Source of the DNA: Mycobacterium colombiense CECT 3035
Lineage (GTDB): Bacteria > Actinomycetota > Actinomycetes > Mycobacteriales > Mycobacteriaceae
Reading direction: 5' to 3'
Assembly (NCBI RefSeq): GCF_002105755.1
Contig: NZ_CP020821.1
Span: forward strand, 5,146,001 to 5,210,000
DNA length: 64,000 nucleotides
The notes under the pieces are model-generated. The model was not told where the DNA came from, did no database searches, and saw only the letters and a list, made by a program, of their open reading frames with translations. Both the position numbers and the translations under genes were made by a program. Below, one piece after another: positions 27,623 through 36,436 of the stretch. How positions within the stretch are numbered: position 1 is the first letter of the stretch; each line of letters begins with the position of its first letter.

Positions 27623-28006
27623 ATGCAGAAGGCGGACGCCCGATCAGGTGGAGACCGCTTGGGCCAGGAAGACGGCGAGGTGCACGCCGCCATCCGATTT
27701 GCCGTGCTGTCCACCCTGGCCGCCGTCGGGTTCCTCTTGATCGCCGCGGTGTGGGTGAGCACCTGCCCCGGAGTCAGCGTGGACACGGTGGCCTGCGGCG
27801 CGCCGCAGCGCACCCTGCTGGCGTTCGGCGGCCCGTTGATCGCGCTCGTCGCCGGAATCTGGGCGTTTGTGCGCACTTACCTGGTGTGGAAGGCCCGGGG
27901 CACCTGGTGGGCATGGCACGGCGCGGGCTGGTTCCTGCTGACCGCGATGGCGCTGATGATCGCCATGGGCGTCGCCCCGATCGCCGGTCCGGTACTGGCT
28001 CTTTAG
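27623..28006 (+). CDS. Membrane protein, Rv3289c-like
   Basis: The 127-aa protein has three predicted membrane segments: FAVLSTLAAVGFLLIAAVWV (about 26-45), TLLAFGGPLIALVAGIWAFV, and AGWFLLTAMALMIAMGVAPI. The first loop has two Cys (STCPG, VACG). The ATG at 27623 follows GAGGGAGG at a good distance. It sits between lat and usfY exactly as Rv3289c does, and probably belongs to the SigF-driven unit. The function is unknown. Confidence 0.8.
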   Translation: MQKADARSGGDRLGQEDGEVHAAIRFAVLSTLAAVGFLLIAAVWVSTCPGVSVDTVACGAPQRTLLAFGGPLIALVAGIWAFVRTYLVWKARGTWWAWHGAGWFLLTAMALMIAMGVAPIAGPVLAL

Positions 28007-28053
28007 GTTTGTCCTCCCGCGATCTAACGTTGATGGTGCGGTGAGGAGCAGTT

Positions 28054-28365
28054 ATGGGAGACACCTACCACGACCCCGTCGACCATCTGAGGACAACGCG
28101 GCCGCTCGCCGGCGAGTCGCTGATCGATGTCCTGCACTGGCCCGGGTATCTCTTAGTCGTCGCGGGCGTGATCGGGGCCTGCGGCAGCCTTGCGGCCTTC
28201 GGCAGCGGACATCACCACGAGGGCATGACGGCGGGGATCGTCGCGGTGATCGCCGCGGTGCTCGGGCTCGCCTGGCTGGCGGTGGAGCACCGCAGGATTC
28301 GCAAGATCGCCGATCGCTGGTACGCCGAACATCCGGAGGTGCACCGGCAGTGGCCGGCCAGCTGA
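28054..28365 (+). CDS. usfY: UsfY membrane protein of the sigF cluster
   Basis: The 103-aa protein has two predicted membrane segments (YLLVVAGVIGACGSLAAF and TAGIVAVIAAVLGLAWLAV) joined by a short His-rich loop SGHHHEG, and a basic C-terminal tail. It matches UsfY (Rv3288c), upstream of rsbW-sigF. The start ATG has GAGGAG upstream. It is separated from the Rv3289c-like gene by 47 bp and is probably read from the SigF promoter at 27485. The function is unknown. Confidence 0.85.
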   Translation: MGDTYHDPVDHLRTTRPLAGESLIDVLHWPGYLLVVAGVIGACGSLAAFGSGHHHEGMTAGIVAVIAAVLGLAWLAVEHRRIRKIADRWYAEHPEVHRQWPAS

Positions 28366-28467
28366 GAGCCACCCACTAGCCGCCGCGCGAGCCGAGACCG
28401 CGAAGTTTCCCCCGGTGACCTGCCCCGACACCGGGCGCTGTGAAATGCCGTAGGAAAGCAGATTCCG

Positions 28468-28494
28468 CGGTTACGAGCGCTGACTTGTGGGTAT
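28468..28494 (+). promoter_or_regulatory. SigF-type promoter upstream of rsbW-sigF
   Basis: CGGTTA (28468-28473), a 15-bp spacer and GGGTAT (28489-28494) follow the SigF consensus and repeat the architecture of the site at 27485. This would give positive autoregulation of the rsbW-sigF operon, as known for M. tuberculosis usfX-sigF. The predicted transcript start is at about 28501. Confidence 0.6.
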
Positions 28495-28506
28495 CAGGTC
28501 TGCACC

Positions 28507-28719
28507 ATGATGAGTGCCGGAACGGTTGCGTTAGCGTGGTCACCCCATCGTGGGAACACCGATCACGAGCACACCGCTATACATGCCTACTGCAACGACT
28601 ATCGAAATGACCAGCGTGACTCCGGCGATCACCGCGACGCGCCCCTACCGGCGCGTCCCAACGGTGTCGGTCGTATCGGACCCGCCCGCGGCGGGCCGAA
28701 CTCCCGGCGGCGATCATGA
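28507..28719 (+). CDS. Doubtful small hypothetical ORF in the rsbW leader
   Basis: A 70-codon frame (ATG-ATG at 28507) opens about 6 nt after the predicted SigF transcript start, so it would be nearly leaderless. Its stop overlaps an ATG at 28716 (ATGA), which is in frame with rsbW. The product is polar, rich in His, Asp and Arg and Pro/Gly at the end, with no recognisable domain. The frame could be chance in GC-rich DNA. It is included because position and overlap are suggestive. Confidence 0.25.
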   Translation: MMSAGTVALAWSPHRGNTDHEHTAIHAYCNDYRNDQRDSGDHRDAPLPARPNGVGRIGPARGGPNSRRRS

Positions 28720-28796
28720 CTAACCGGCTCGAACGCGAGGTCCACGGCGGACTGCGAAGCAGTAGTAGTGTCAGTCAAACATTGCCGGGAGACCAT

Positions 28797-29234
28797 ATGA
28801 ACGATGCTGGATTGCACGCTAACAAGCGTCCGCGCGGCCATCGCGCCGTCGAACTTCACGTTGCTGCGCGACTGGAGAACCTCGCGATGCTGCGCACCCT
28901 GGTCGGTGCCATCGGCACCTTCGAGGACCTGGATTTCGATGCGGTGGCGGACCTGCGGCTCGCGGTCGACGAAGTGTGCACCCGGTTGATTCGTTCGGCC
29001 ACTCCCGACGCGACCCTCATCGTCGTGGTCGATCCCCAGGACGACCAATTGGTGGTGGAAGCTTCCGCGGCCTGCGACACCCACGATGTCGTGGCGCCCG
29101 GAAGCTTCAGTTGGCACGTGCTGACGTCGCTCGCCGACGACGTCCAGACTTTCCATGACGGTCGCGAACCCAATGAAACCGGCAGTGTCTTCGGCATCAC
29201 ACTGACGGCGCGACGGGCGGCCTCCAGCAGGTGA
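28797..29234 (+). CDS. rsbW: Anti-sigma-F factor RsbW (UsfX)
   Basis: The 145-aa GHKL-fold anti-sigma factor contains HVAARLENLAMLRTLVGAIG, FDAVADLRLAVDEVCTRL (N-box region) and PGSFSWHVLTSLADDVQTF. It closely matches M. tuberculosis UsfX and is the same length from the ATG at 28797, which is preceded by CCGGGAGA. It binds SigF and is antagonised by STAS proteins. It overlaps sigF by GTGA, which ties the antagonist and sigma factor to equal synthesis. Confidence 0.93.
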   Translation: MNDAGLHANKRPRGHRAVELHVAARLENLAMLRTLVGAIGTFEDLDFDAVADLRLAVDEVCTRLIRSATPDATLIVVVDPQDDQLVVEASAACDTHDVVAPGSFSWHVLTSLADDVQTFHDGREPNETGSVFGITLTARRAASSR

Positions 29235-30019
29235 CAGCGCGAGCTGCCGGCGGTTCGGTGTCGCGTCCGAACGAATACGCCGATGTTCCGGACATGTTCC
29301 GTGAGTTGGCCACTGCAACGCCCGACTCGATGGAATTTCAACGTCAACGGGACAAGATCGTCGAGCGGTGCCTGCCGCTGGCCGACCACATCGCGCGCCG
29401 CTTCGAGGGCCGCGGCGAACCGCGTGACGACCTGGTTCAGGTGGCGCGCGTCGGGTTGGTGAACGCGGTGGTGCGCTTCGACGTCGACGCCGGTTCGGAC
29501 TTCGTCTCCTTCGCGGTGCCCACGATCATGGGCGAGGTCCGCCGCCACTTCCGCGACAACAGCTGGTCGGTCAAGGTTCCGCGGCGGCTGAAGGAACTGC
29601 ACCTGCGGCTGGGCACCGCGACCGCGGACCTGTCGCAGCGGCTGGGCCGGGCACCCACCGCCACCGAACTCGCCGCGGAACTCGACATGGACCGCGACGA
29701 GGTCGTCGAGGGCCTGGTCGCGGGCAGCTCGTACAATACCCTGTCGATCGACAGCGGTGGGGGCGGCGAGGAGGAGGAAGCCCGCGCGATCGCGGACACC
29801 CTCGGTGACGTCGACACCGGCCTCGACCGGATCGAGGATCAGGAATCGCTGCGCCCGCTGCTCGAGGCGCTGCCCGAGCGCGAGCGAACCGTGTTGGTGC
29901 TGCGCTTCTTCGAGTCGATGACGCAGACGCAGATCGCCGAGCGGGTCGGCATCTCCCAGATGCACGTGTCGCGGTTGCTGGCGAAGTCGCTAACGCGGCT
30001 CCGTGACCAGCTGCAGTAG
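29231..30019 (+). CDS. sigF: Stress sigma factor SigF
   Basis: The 262-aa sigma-70 family (SigB/SigF group) protein has region 2 (DDLVQVARVGLVNAVVRFD and FVSFAVPTIMGEVRRHFRD), region 3 (LGRAPTATELAAELDMD) and region 4 (LPERERTVLVLRFFESMTQ with the HTH IAERVGISQMHVSRLL). The GTG start overlaps the rsbW stop. Two SigF-type promoters in this cluster suggest autoregulation. The 3' end overlaps the convergent STAS gene by 30 bp. Confidence 0.96.
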   Translation: MTARAAGGSVSRPNEYADVPDMFRELATATPDSMEFQRQRDKIVERCLPLADHIARRFEGRGEPRDDLVQVARVGLVNAVVRFDVDAGSDFVSFAVPTIMGEVRRHFRDNSWSVKVPRRLKELHLRLGTATADLSQRLGRAPTATELAAELDMDRDEVVEGLVAGSSYNTLSIDSGGGGEEEEARAIADTLGDVDTGLDRIEDQESLRPLLEALPERERTVLVLRFFESMTQTQIAERVGISQMHVSRLLAKSLTRLRDQLQ

Positions 30020-30418
30020 TGGCCCGGGCCCTTCCTCAACCCACAGCGGCTCCAGCAGCGGCTCGGCCTGCTGCGTCGTCACCGGCAGGGTGCCGTCCGG
30101 GTCGCAGACCCGCAGCAACCTGGCTACCGCCGGGCTCGGCGCCATGGCCCAGGACACCTGGGCGCCCGAGCATTTCACATTGATCCGGTGCAGCGCCGAA
30201 AAGCCGGCGGTACCAATGAACTTCAGCCCTCGTAGGTCGAGGATCACCCGCCGGGAGCGGCTGGTGCTCTGCTGCACGTACGCGACCAGCTGATCGGCGT
30301 TGGCCGCGTCCAGCTCGCCGTCCACCGTGATCAGGGTGCCCGTCGGCCCCCAGCGGGCGGTGAATTGTGCTGTGCGGCTTTGTTGCCAAGATTGCGCCAC
30401 AGACATCGCTGACTCCAT
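29990..30418 (-). CDS. STAS-domain protein, candidate anti-anti-sigma factor
   Basis: The 142-aa protein has a STAS core: TLITVDGELDAANADQL, VILDLRGLKFIGTAGFSAL, then a C-terminal helix. In RsbV/SpoIIAA-type antagonists the position after F-[IM]-[DG] is the Ser phosphorylated by the anti-sigma kinase; here it is Thr70. It is tail-to-tail with sigF, overlapping by 30 bp. As I know the M. tuberculosis order, accA3 follows sigF directly, so this gene is an addition and a good candidate RsbW antagonist. The 182-bp interval upstream (30419-30600) contains no other gene I can see. Confidence 0.8.
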   Translation of the reverse strand: MESAMSVAQSWQQSRTAQFTARWGPTGTLITVDGELDAANADQLVAYVQQSTSRSRRVILDLRGLKFIGTAGFSALHRINVKCSGAQVSWAMAPSPAVARLLRVCDPDGTLPVTTQQAEPLLEPLWVEEGPGPLLQLVTEPR

Positions 30419-30600
30419 CCATTCAGGAGGATTCCTGCTGTGGATACGTCAGCCACGTGCAAAGAGTTCGGAGAAGGAGGGAATTCCGCCTACCCCCACG
30501 TCATCGACGTATCCCGGGCGGCTGTGAACTCAACCTTGACCGAAACCCTACTCGCGTCGGCCGGGGCCGACAACGATGTCTGGGAAAACTCTCAGGTGAG

Positions 30601-32400
30601 CTACTTGATCTCGGCGAGCACCGTGCCCTGGGTGATGGCCGCGCCGGGCTCGACCGCGAGTCCGGTGATGACACCGTCCTTGTGCGCGGTGACCGGGTTC
30701 TCCATCTTCATCGCCTCGAGCACCACCACCAGGTCGCCCGCGGCAACCTCCTGGCCCTCCTCGACCGCGACCTTGACGACGGTGCCCTGCATCGGGGCCG
30801 TCACCGCGTCGCCCGAGGCGGCCGCGCCCGCGTGCGCCCCGCGCTTGCGCGCCTTCGGCTTCTTGCGGATGACACCGGCCGGGTCGGCCGCGCCGCCGCC
30901 GGACAGCGCCAGGTCGCCGGGCAGTGACACCTCGAGCCGGCGCCCGCCGACCTCCACGACCACCTTCTGGCGGGGCCGGGTATCCCCTTCATCGTCCAGC
31001 GGCTCCCCGCCGGTGAACGGTTCGATGGTGTTGTCCCACTCGGTCTCGATCCAGCGGGTGTGCACCGAGAAGCTGTCGCCGTCACCGATGAACGCCGGGT
31101 CGGACACCACGGCGCGGTGGAACGGGATGACGGTGGCCAGGCCTTCGACGTGGAACTCGTCCAGGGCCCGGCGGGAGCGGGCGAGCGCCTCCTCGCGGGT
31201 GGCGCCGTACACGATCAGCTTGGACAGCATCGAATCGAACTGGCCGCCGATCACCGAGCCGGCCTCGACGCCCGAGTCCAGCCGGACGCCGGGCCCGGTC
31301 GGGATGTCGTAGCGGGTCACCGGCCCGGGCGCGGGCAGGAAGCCGCGTCCGGCGTCCTCGCCGTTGATCCGGAACTCGATGGCGTGCCCGCGCGGCGTGG
31401 GGTCCTCGGTGAGGTCCAGCTTCTCGCCGTTGGCGATCTTGAACTGCTGCAGCACCAGGTCGATGCCGGCGGTCTCCTCGGTGACCGGGTGCTCGACCTG
31501 CAGCCGGGTGTTGACCTCCAGGAACGAGATCAGGCCGTCCTGGCCCACCAGGTACTCGACGGTGCCCGCGCCGTAGTAGTGCGCCTCCTTGCAGATCCGC
31601 TTGGCCGACTCGTGGATCTCCTTGCGCTGCGCGTCGGTCAGGAACGGCGCCGGAGCCTCTTCCACCAGCTTCTGGAACCGGCGCTGCAGCGAGCAGTCGC
31701 GGGTGCCGGCGACGATGACGTTGCCGTGCTGGTCGGCGATCACCTGCGCCTCGACGTGGCGCGGCTTGTCCAGGTAGCGCTCCACGAAGCACTCGCCGCG
31801 GCCGAACGCCGCGACGGCCTCACGGGTGGCCGACTCGAACAGCTCGGGGATCTCCTCGAGGGTGCGGGCCACCTTCATGCCGCGGCCGCCGCCGCCGAAC
31901 GCCGCCTTGATGGCGATCGGCACGCCGTACTCCTTGGCGAAGGCCACCACCTCGTCGGCGTCCTTCACCGGGTCCGGGGTGCCGGGCACCAGCGGGGCCT
32001 GCGCGCGGGCGGCGATGTGGCGGGCGGTGACCTTGTCACCGAGGTCGCGGATGGACTGCGGGCTGGGCCCGATCCAGATCAGGTTCGCGTCCAGGACCGC
32101 CTGCGCGAAATCGGCGTTCTCGGACAGGAAGCCGTAGCCGGGGTGAATGGCGTTGGCGCCCGACTTGGCCGCCGCGTCAAGGATTTTGCCGAAGTCCAGG
32201 TAGGACTCCGCCGACGTCTGACCGCCCAGAGCGAACGCCTCGTCGGCCAGACGCACGTGCGGCGCGTCGGCGTCGGGCTCGGCGTACACCGCCACGCTGG
32301 ACAGGCCCGCGTCGCGGGCCGCGCGGATCACTCGGACAGCGATCTCGCCGCGGTTGGCGACGAGCACCTTGGAGATCCTCGAGCTGGCGTGACTAGCCAC
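30601..32400 (-). CDS. accA3: Acyl-CoA carboxylase alpha subunit AccA3 (biotin carboxylase + BCCP)
   Basis: The 599-aa protein joins a biotin carboxylase ([20 protein letters not shown] near the N-terminus, [16 protein letters not shown] loop near 175, [15 protein letters not shown] near 295) to a C-terminal biotinyl domain with EAMKMENPV, whose Lys565 is biotinylated. It is the shared alpha subunit for AccD4, D5 and D6 complexes that make malonyl- and methylmalonyl-CoA and carboxylate mycolate precursors. The GTG start has AGGAGG upstream. BirA, needed to attach biotin, is in the same window. Confidence 0.97.
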   Translation of the reverse strand: MASHASSRISKVLVANRGEIAVRVIRAARDAGLSSVAVYAEPDADAPHVRLADEAFALGGQTSAESYLDFGKILDAAAKSGANAIHPGYGFLSENADFAQAVLDANLIWIGPSPQSIRDLGDKVTARHIAARAQAPLVPGTPDPVKDADEVVAFAKEYGVPIAIKAAFGGGGRGMKVARTLEEIPELFESATREAVAAFGRGECFVERYLDKPRHVEAQVIADQHGNVIVAGTRDCSLQRRFQKLVEEAPAPFLTDAQRKEIHESAKRICKEAHYYGAGTVEYLVGQDGLISFLEVNTRLQVEHPVTEETAGIDLVLQQFKIANGEKLDLTEDPTPRGHAIEFRINGEDAGRGFLPAPGPVTRYDIPTGPGVRLDSGVEAGSVIGGQFDSMLSKLIVYGATREEALARSRRALDEFHVEGLATVIPFHRAVVSDPAFIGDGDSFSVHTRWIETEWDNTIEPFTGGEPLDDEGDTRPRQKVVVEVGGRRLEVSLPGDLALSGGGAADPAGVIRKKPKARKRGAHAGAAASGDAVTAPMQGTVVKVAVEEGQEVAAGDLVVVLEAMKMENPVTAHKDGVITGLAVEPGAAITQGTVLAEIK

Positions 32401-32534
32401 TGCGCCTCCTGTTTGGCATATCCGCAGACGTATTTCTGCGGGCTTCTCTAAGAGAATTTCTTACAACGAGTTCTGGGGAAGTCTAAGCGCCGCGCCGTTC
32501 GGCCCGACGAGGCGGTCCGGATTTTTAGGGTTTC

Positions 32535-32954
32535 TCAGGCACTCTCGCGCACCCTGCGCTTGATGCGGGCGAGCATCGCCGACAGGCCGCGCAGCCGCAG
32601 CGGGCTGATCAGCGCGGCCAGCCCGAGGTCGGCGTAGAAATCCTCGGGCACCGCCAGAATGTCGGCGGCGGGCTGTTCGTCGAGGCCGGCGGCCAGAATC
32701 GACGCGAACCCCCGCGTGGTGGGGGATTCGGCCGGCGCGCTGAAGTGCAGCCGCACCCGCTCGGGGTCGCTGGCGTCGACATGCAAAAACAGCGGGGTCT
32801 GGCATTCGGGCACCGGCTCCATCGCCGCCTGCTCGAGGTCGGGCGGCAGCGCGGGCAGTTCGTTGGCGAACTCCAGCAGCAGCGCCAGCTTGTCCTGGCC
32901 CTCGACCTCGGCGAAGTCGGACACCACCTCGGCCAGCGGCGCGGGCATGCTCAT
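32535..32954 (-). CDS. SufE-family protein (Rv3284-like)
   Basis: The 139-aa SufE-like protein has the conserved Cys segment [12 protein letters not shown] near residue 52, then FASILAAGL and [17 protein letters not shown]. SufE proteins accept persulfide sulfur from cysteine desulfurases. It starts 10 bp after the sseA stop, a rhodanese gene, so the pair probably handles sulfane sulfur together. ATG 32954 is preferred because it lies after the sseA stop. Confidence 0.88.
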   Translation of the reverse strand: MSMPAPLAEVVSDFAEVEGQDKLALLLEFANELPALPPDLEQAAMEPVPECQTPLFLHVDASDPERVRLHFSAPAESPTTRGFASILAAGLDEQPAADILAVPEDFYADLGLAALISPLRLRGLSAMLARIKRRVRESA

Positions 32955-32964
32955 CGCGGCGCCA

Positions 32965-33855
32965 TCAGACTTCGACGGTGCCGGGCTCTTCACCCGCCAC
33001 GATCGGCGTGCGCACGGTGTTGCCCCACTCCGTCCACGACCCGTCGTAGTTGCGCACCCCGGGCTTGCCGAGCAGATGCGTCAGCACGAACCAGGTGTGG
33101 CTGGACCGCTCGCCGATGCGGCAGTACACGACGGTCTTGTCGTCAGGCTGCAGGAAGCCGTACAGCTCCTCGAGCTCCTCGCGGCTGCGGAAACGGCCGT
33201 TCTCGTCGGCCGCCTTGGCCCACGGGATCGACCGGGCGGTGGGGATGTGGCCCCCGCGCAGCACGCCTTCCTCGGGGTAGTCGGGCATGTGGGTGCGCTT
33301 GCCGGTGTACTCGTCCGGCGAGCGCACATCGATCAGCGGCTGGCTGCCGAGGATGCCCAGCACGTCGTCCTTGAAGGCGCGGATGGGCTCGTCGTTGCGG
33401 GTGACGACGGGATAGCCGCTGGACGTCTTGGTGGGCACGTCCAGCGTGGTCTCCCGGCGTTCGGCCAGCCACAGATCACGGCCGCCGTTGAGCAGCCGCA
33501 CGTCGGGGTGCCCGAACAGCGTGAACACCCACAGCGCGTAGGCCGCCCACCAGTTGCTCTTGTCGCCGTAGATCACCACGGTGTCGTCGCGGGCGATGCC
33601 CTTGCGGTCCATCAGCGCGGCGAACTGTTCGCCGTTGATGTAATCGCGGACCCGGGGATCGTTCAGGTCGGTGTGCCAGTCGACCTTCACCGCGCCGGGG
33701 ATATGGCCGACGTCGTAGAGCAGGACGTCCTCGTCGGATTCGACGATCGCCAGGCCGGGGGCGCCTTGGTGGGCGGACAGCCAGTCGGCGGTGACCAGGC
33801 GCTCGGGGTGTGCGTAGGCCTGCAATGTCGGGCTTGGATCGGGGGGTAATGCCAC
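32965..33855 (-). CDS. sseA: Thiosulfate/3-mercaptopyruvate sulfurtransferase SseA
   Basis: The 296-aa tandem-rhodanese protein has an inactive N-terminal domain and a C-terminal catalytic domain with the active-site loop [10 protein letters not shown] (Cys245). Other landmarks are [10 protein letters not shown] and [10 protein letters not shown]. It transfers sulfane sulfur to cyanide or protein thiols. In operon order it follows maf and precedes the SufE-like gene, as in M. tuberculosis (Rv3282-Rv3284). Confidence 0.92.
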   Translation of the reverse strand: MALPPDPSPTLQAYAHPERLVTADWLSAHQGAPGLAIVESDEDVLLYDVGHIPGAVKVDWHTDLNDPRVRDYINGEQFAALMDRKGIARDDTVVIYGDKSNWWAAYALWVFTLFGHPDVRLLNGGRDLWLAERRETTLDVPTKTSSGYPVVTRNDEPIRAFKDDVLGILGSQPLIDVRSPDEYTGKRTHMPDYPEEGVLRGGHIPTARSIPWAKAADENGRFRSREELEELYGFLQPDDKTVVYCRIGERSSHTWFVLTHLLGKPGVRNYDGSWTEWGNTVRTPIVAGEEPGTVEV

Positions 33856-33877
33856 AACGTCGAGCCTACCGCCAGGC

Positions 33878-34510
33878 TCAGTTGCGGTCCCACAGCGCGG
33901 ACACCGACAGCCCGACCCGGCCCAGCAGCGAGCGCAGCAGCGGCAGGCTGACGCCGATCACGTTGGACGGGTCGCCGTCGATGCGGTCGACGAACCAGCC
34001 GCCCAGGCCGTCCAGGGTGAAGCCGCCGGCCACGTGCCACGGCTCCCCGTGCTCGACGTATGCCCGCAGGTCCGCCTCCGACGGCCTCGCGAAATGCACT
34101 GTGGTGCCTAGTGATTCGACCTCACGGTGGGTGATGGCGCCGTCGGCGAGCCGCAGCAGGCAGTGCCCGGTGTGCAGCTCGCCGGAGCGGCCCCCCATCA
34201 GGCGCCACTGGCTCGCGGCGGCATCGGCCGATCCGGGCTTCCCGCACAGCCGGCCGTCGATGGAAAGCATCGAATCACAGCCCACGACAACGCAATCGGC
34301 CGCTGTGTCGCCGTCCAGCTCGCCGGCCACCCGCTCGGCCTTGGCGCGCGCCAGGGCGCACACCACGTCGCCCGGGGACGCGTCGGGACCCAGCGCGGCG
34401 GCGACGGCGTCCTCATCGACGCCGGAGACCAGCACCAGCGGATCGACGCCGGCCTGGCGCAGGACCTTGAGCCGGCCGGTAGAGGCCGACGCCAGTACCA
34501 GTCGGGTCAA
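33878..34510 (-). CDS. maf: Maf-family nucleotide pyrophosphatase
   Basis: The 210-aa protein starts [21 protein letters not shown], with the Maf signature SASxxR, and has [15 protein letters not shown] in the centre and [12 protein letters not shown] near the C-terminus. Maf proteins hydrolyse non-canonical or modified nucleoside triphosphates. The start is a TTG at 34510 overlapping the accE5 stop (TTGA); no ATG or GTG gives the conserved N-terminus. Translation therefore probably depends on coupling to accE5. Confidence 0.88.
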   Translation of the reverse strand: MTRLVLASASTGRLKVLRQAGVDPLVLVSGVDEDAVAAALGPDASPGDVVCALARAKAERVAGELDGDTAADCVVVGCDSMLSIDGRLCGKPGSADAAASQWRLMGGRSGELHTGHCLLRLADGAITHREVESLGTTVHFARPSEADLRAYVEHGEPWHVAGGFTLDGLGGWFVDRIDGDPSNVIGVSLPLLRSLLGRVGLSVSALWDRN

Positions 34511-34764
34511 TGCCTCATGTGGGTCATCTGCTGGAACGTGAGCCGCTGATAGTTGGTCATCGCGAAGCGCAGCCGGTCCACCGGCAGCCCCCAGCGGGTG
34601 CGCTCGGGCTGTTCGGGCTCCGGCGCACCGCCGGCGCAGCCCAGCACCGCGACCAGCGCGGCCACCTCCTCGGCGGTCGGTTCACCCTTGAGGATCTGGA
34701 TGTGCGGCTCGTGCGGCGCCGCCGGGGCGGCGTCGTCGGCGACGGCGTCGGTCTGCTCGCTCAT
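34507..34764 (-). CDS. accE5: Acyl-CoA carboxylase epsilon subunit AccE5
   Basis: The 85-aa protein has a variable acidic N-terminus, then [20 protein letters not shown], the conserved core of actinobacterial carboxylase epsilon subunits, and an aromatic C-terminal stretch. It stabilises the AccA3-AccD5 propionyl-CoA carboxylase. It overlaps the accD5 stop by ATGA and the maf start by TTGA, so accD5-accE5-maf form a chain of coupled cistrons. Confidence 0.92.
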   Translation of the reverse strand: MSEQTDAVADDAAPAAPHEPHIQILKGEPTAEEVAALVAVLGCAGGAPEPEQPERTRWGLPVDRLRFAMTNYQRLTFQQMTHMRH

Positions 34765-36401
34765 AGCGGAATGTTCCCGTGCTTCTTGGGGGGCAGGTGG
34801 GAGATCTTGCGTTCCAGCAGGCGCAGCGCCGTGCCGATGTAACCGCGGGTGTGCGACGGCGGGATCACCGCGTCGACGTAGCCGCGCTCGGCCGCGACGT
34901 ACGGGTTGACCAGCGTGTCCTCGTACTCCTGCTGCAGCTGCAGCCGCAGCGCGTCGACGTCCTCGCCGTTCTTCGCGGCCTCGCTCAGCTGCTTGCGGTA
35001 GACGAACCCGACGGCGCCCGAGGCGCCCATCACGGCGATCTGCGCCGACGGCCACGCCAGGTTGACGTCGCAGCCCATGTCCTTGGACCCCATGACGCAG
35101 TAGGCGCCGCCGTAGGCCTTGCGGGTGATCACGGTGATCTTCGGTACCGTGGCCTCGCCGTAGGCGAACAGCAGCTTGGCGCCGCGGCGGATGATGCCGT
35201 TGTACTCCTGGCCGGTGCCCGGCAGGAAGCCCGGGACGTCGACCAGCATGATGATCGGGATGTTGAAGCAGTCGCAGGTCCGGACGAACCGCGCCGCCTT
35301 CTCCGAGGCGTTGATGTCCAGGCAGCCGGCGAACTGGGTCGGCTGGTTGGCCACGATCCCGACCGGCCTGCCCTCGACGCGGCCGAAGCCGACGACGATG
35401 TTCTGCGCGTAGCCGCCCTGAACCTCCAGGAACTCGTCGTCGTCGAGGATGCGGGTGATCACCTCGTGCATGTCGTAGGGCTGGTTGGGCGAGTCCGGGA
35501 TCAGCGTGTCGAGCTCGAGGTCCTCCTCGGTGAGGTTGTCCTCGATAGCGCCCGGGGGATGCGGCTCGGCGTAGCGCGGCGCGTCCGTGGCGTTGTTGGG
35601 GGGCAGGTAGCTGAGCAGGTCGCGAACCCAGTCGAAGGCGTCCTGCTCGCCGGAGGCGACGTAGTGCAGCGTGCCCGACTTGGCCATGTGGGTGTGGGCG
35701 CCGCCCAGCTCCTCCATGGTGACGTCCTCGCCGGTGACGGTCTTGATGACGTCGGGCCCGGTGATGAACATCTGGCTGGTCTGGTCGACCATCACCACGA
35801 AGTCGGTCAGCGCGGGGGAGTACACGTGCCCGCCGGCGGCGGCGCCCATGATCAGCGAGATCTGCGGGATGACGCCGGACGCCAGGATGTTGTTGCGGAA
35901 GATCTTGCTGTACAGGCCCAGCGAGACGACGCCCTCCTGGATCCGCGCGCCGGCGCCGTCGTTGATGCCGATCAGCGGGCGCCCGGTCTTGATCGCCAGC
36001 TCCTGGACCTTGACGATCTTCTCGCCGTACACCTCGCCGAGGCTGCCGCCGAACACCGTGGCGTCCTGGCTGAAGATGCACACGTCGCGGCCGTCGATGG
36101 TGCCGTAGCCGGTGATCACGCCGTCGCCCAGCGGGCGGTTGTTCTCCAGGCCGAAGTTCTTGCTGCGGTGCCGGGCCAGCGCGTCGAGCTCCACGAACGA
36201 GTCCTCGTCGAGCAGGGCGAGAATGCGCTCGCGGGCGGTCAGCTTGCCCTTGGCGTGCACCTTCTCGACGGCCTCTTCGCCCACCGGGTGCAGCGACTCT
36301 TCGCGACGCTTGTGCAGCTCGGCCAGCTTGCCCGCGGTGGTGTGGATGTCGATGGAGTGCTCGGCGGCCGGTTCCGCAGTGTGGTCGGTAACGCTCGTCA
36401 T
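34761..36401 (-). CDS. accD5: Propionyl/acetyl-CoA carboxylase beta subunit AccD5
   Basis: The 546-aa carboxyltransferase has [18 protein letters not shown] at the N-terminus, [12 protein letters not shown] and GARIQEGV in the N-terminal half, the acyl-CoA oxyanion region [17 protein letters not shown], and [19 protein letters not shown] in the C-terminal half. It accepts carboxyl groups from AccA3-biotin and makes (methyl)malonyl-CoA for multimethyl-branched and mycolic acids. The divergent start leaves only 35 bp to the flavin dehydrogenase gene on the other strand. Confidence 0.97.
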   Translation of the reverse strand: MTSVTDHTAEPAAEHSIDIHTTAGKLAELHKRREESLHPVGEEAVEKVHAKGKLTARERILALLDEDSFVELDALARHRSKNFGLENNRPLGDGVITGYGTIDGRDVCIFSQDATVFGGSLGEVYGEKIVKVQELAIKTGRPLIGINDGAGARIQEGVVSLGLYSKIFRNNILASGVIPQISLIMGAAAGGHVYSPALTDFVVMVDQTSQMFITGPDVIKTVTGEDVTMEELGGAHTHMAKSGTLHYVASGEQDAFDWVRDLLSYLPPNNATDAPRYAEPHPPGAIEDNLTEEDLELDTLIPDSPNQPYDMHEVITRILDDDEFLEVQGGYAQNIVVGFGRVEGRPVGIVANQPTQFAGCLDINASEKAARFVRTCDCFNIPIIMLVDVPGFLPGTGQEYNGIIRRGAKLLFAYGEATVPKITVITRKAYGGAYCVMGSKDMGCDVNLAWPSAQIAVMGASGAVGFVYRKQLSEAAKNGEDVDALRLQLQQEYEDTLVNPYVAAERGYVDAVIPPSHTRGYIGTALRLLERKISHLPPKKHGNIPL

Positions 36402-36436
36402 GGGAGTCGAGCTTAGCGGCGCGGTACTCTCCGCTG

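Larger units (their letters stand above)
28366..28796 (+). other. 431-bp interval between usfY and rsbW
   Basis: Apart from the SigF-type promoter at 28468-28494 and a doubtful 70-codon frame at 28507-28719, I see no gene. A second in-frame ATG for rsbW exists at 28716. The interval would form a roughly 295-nt leader for rsbW if the promoter at 28468 drives it. Confidence 0.5.
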
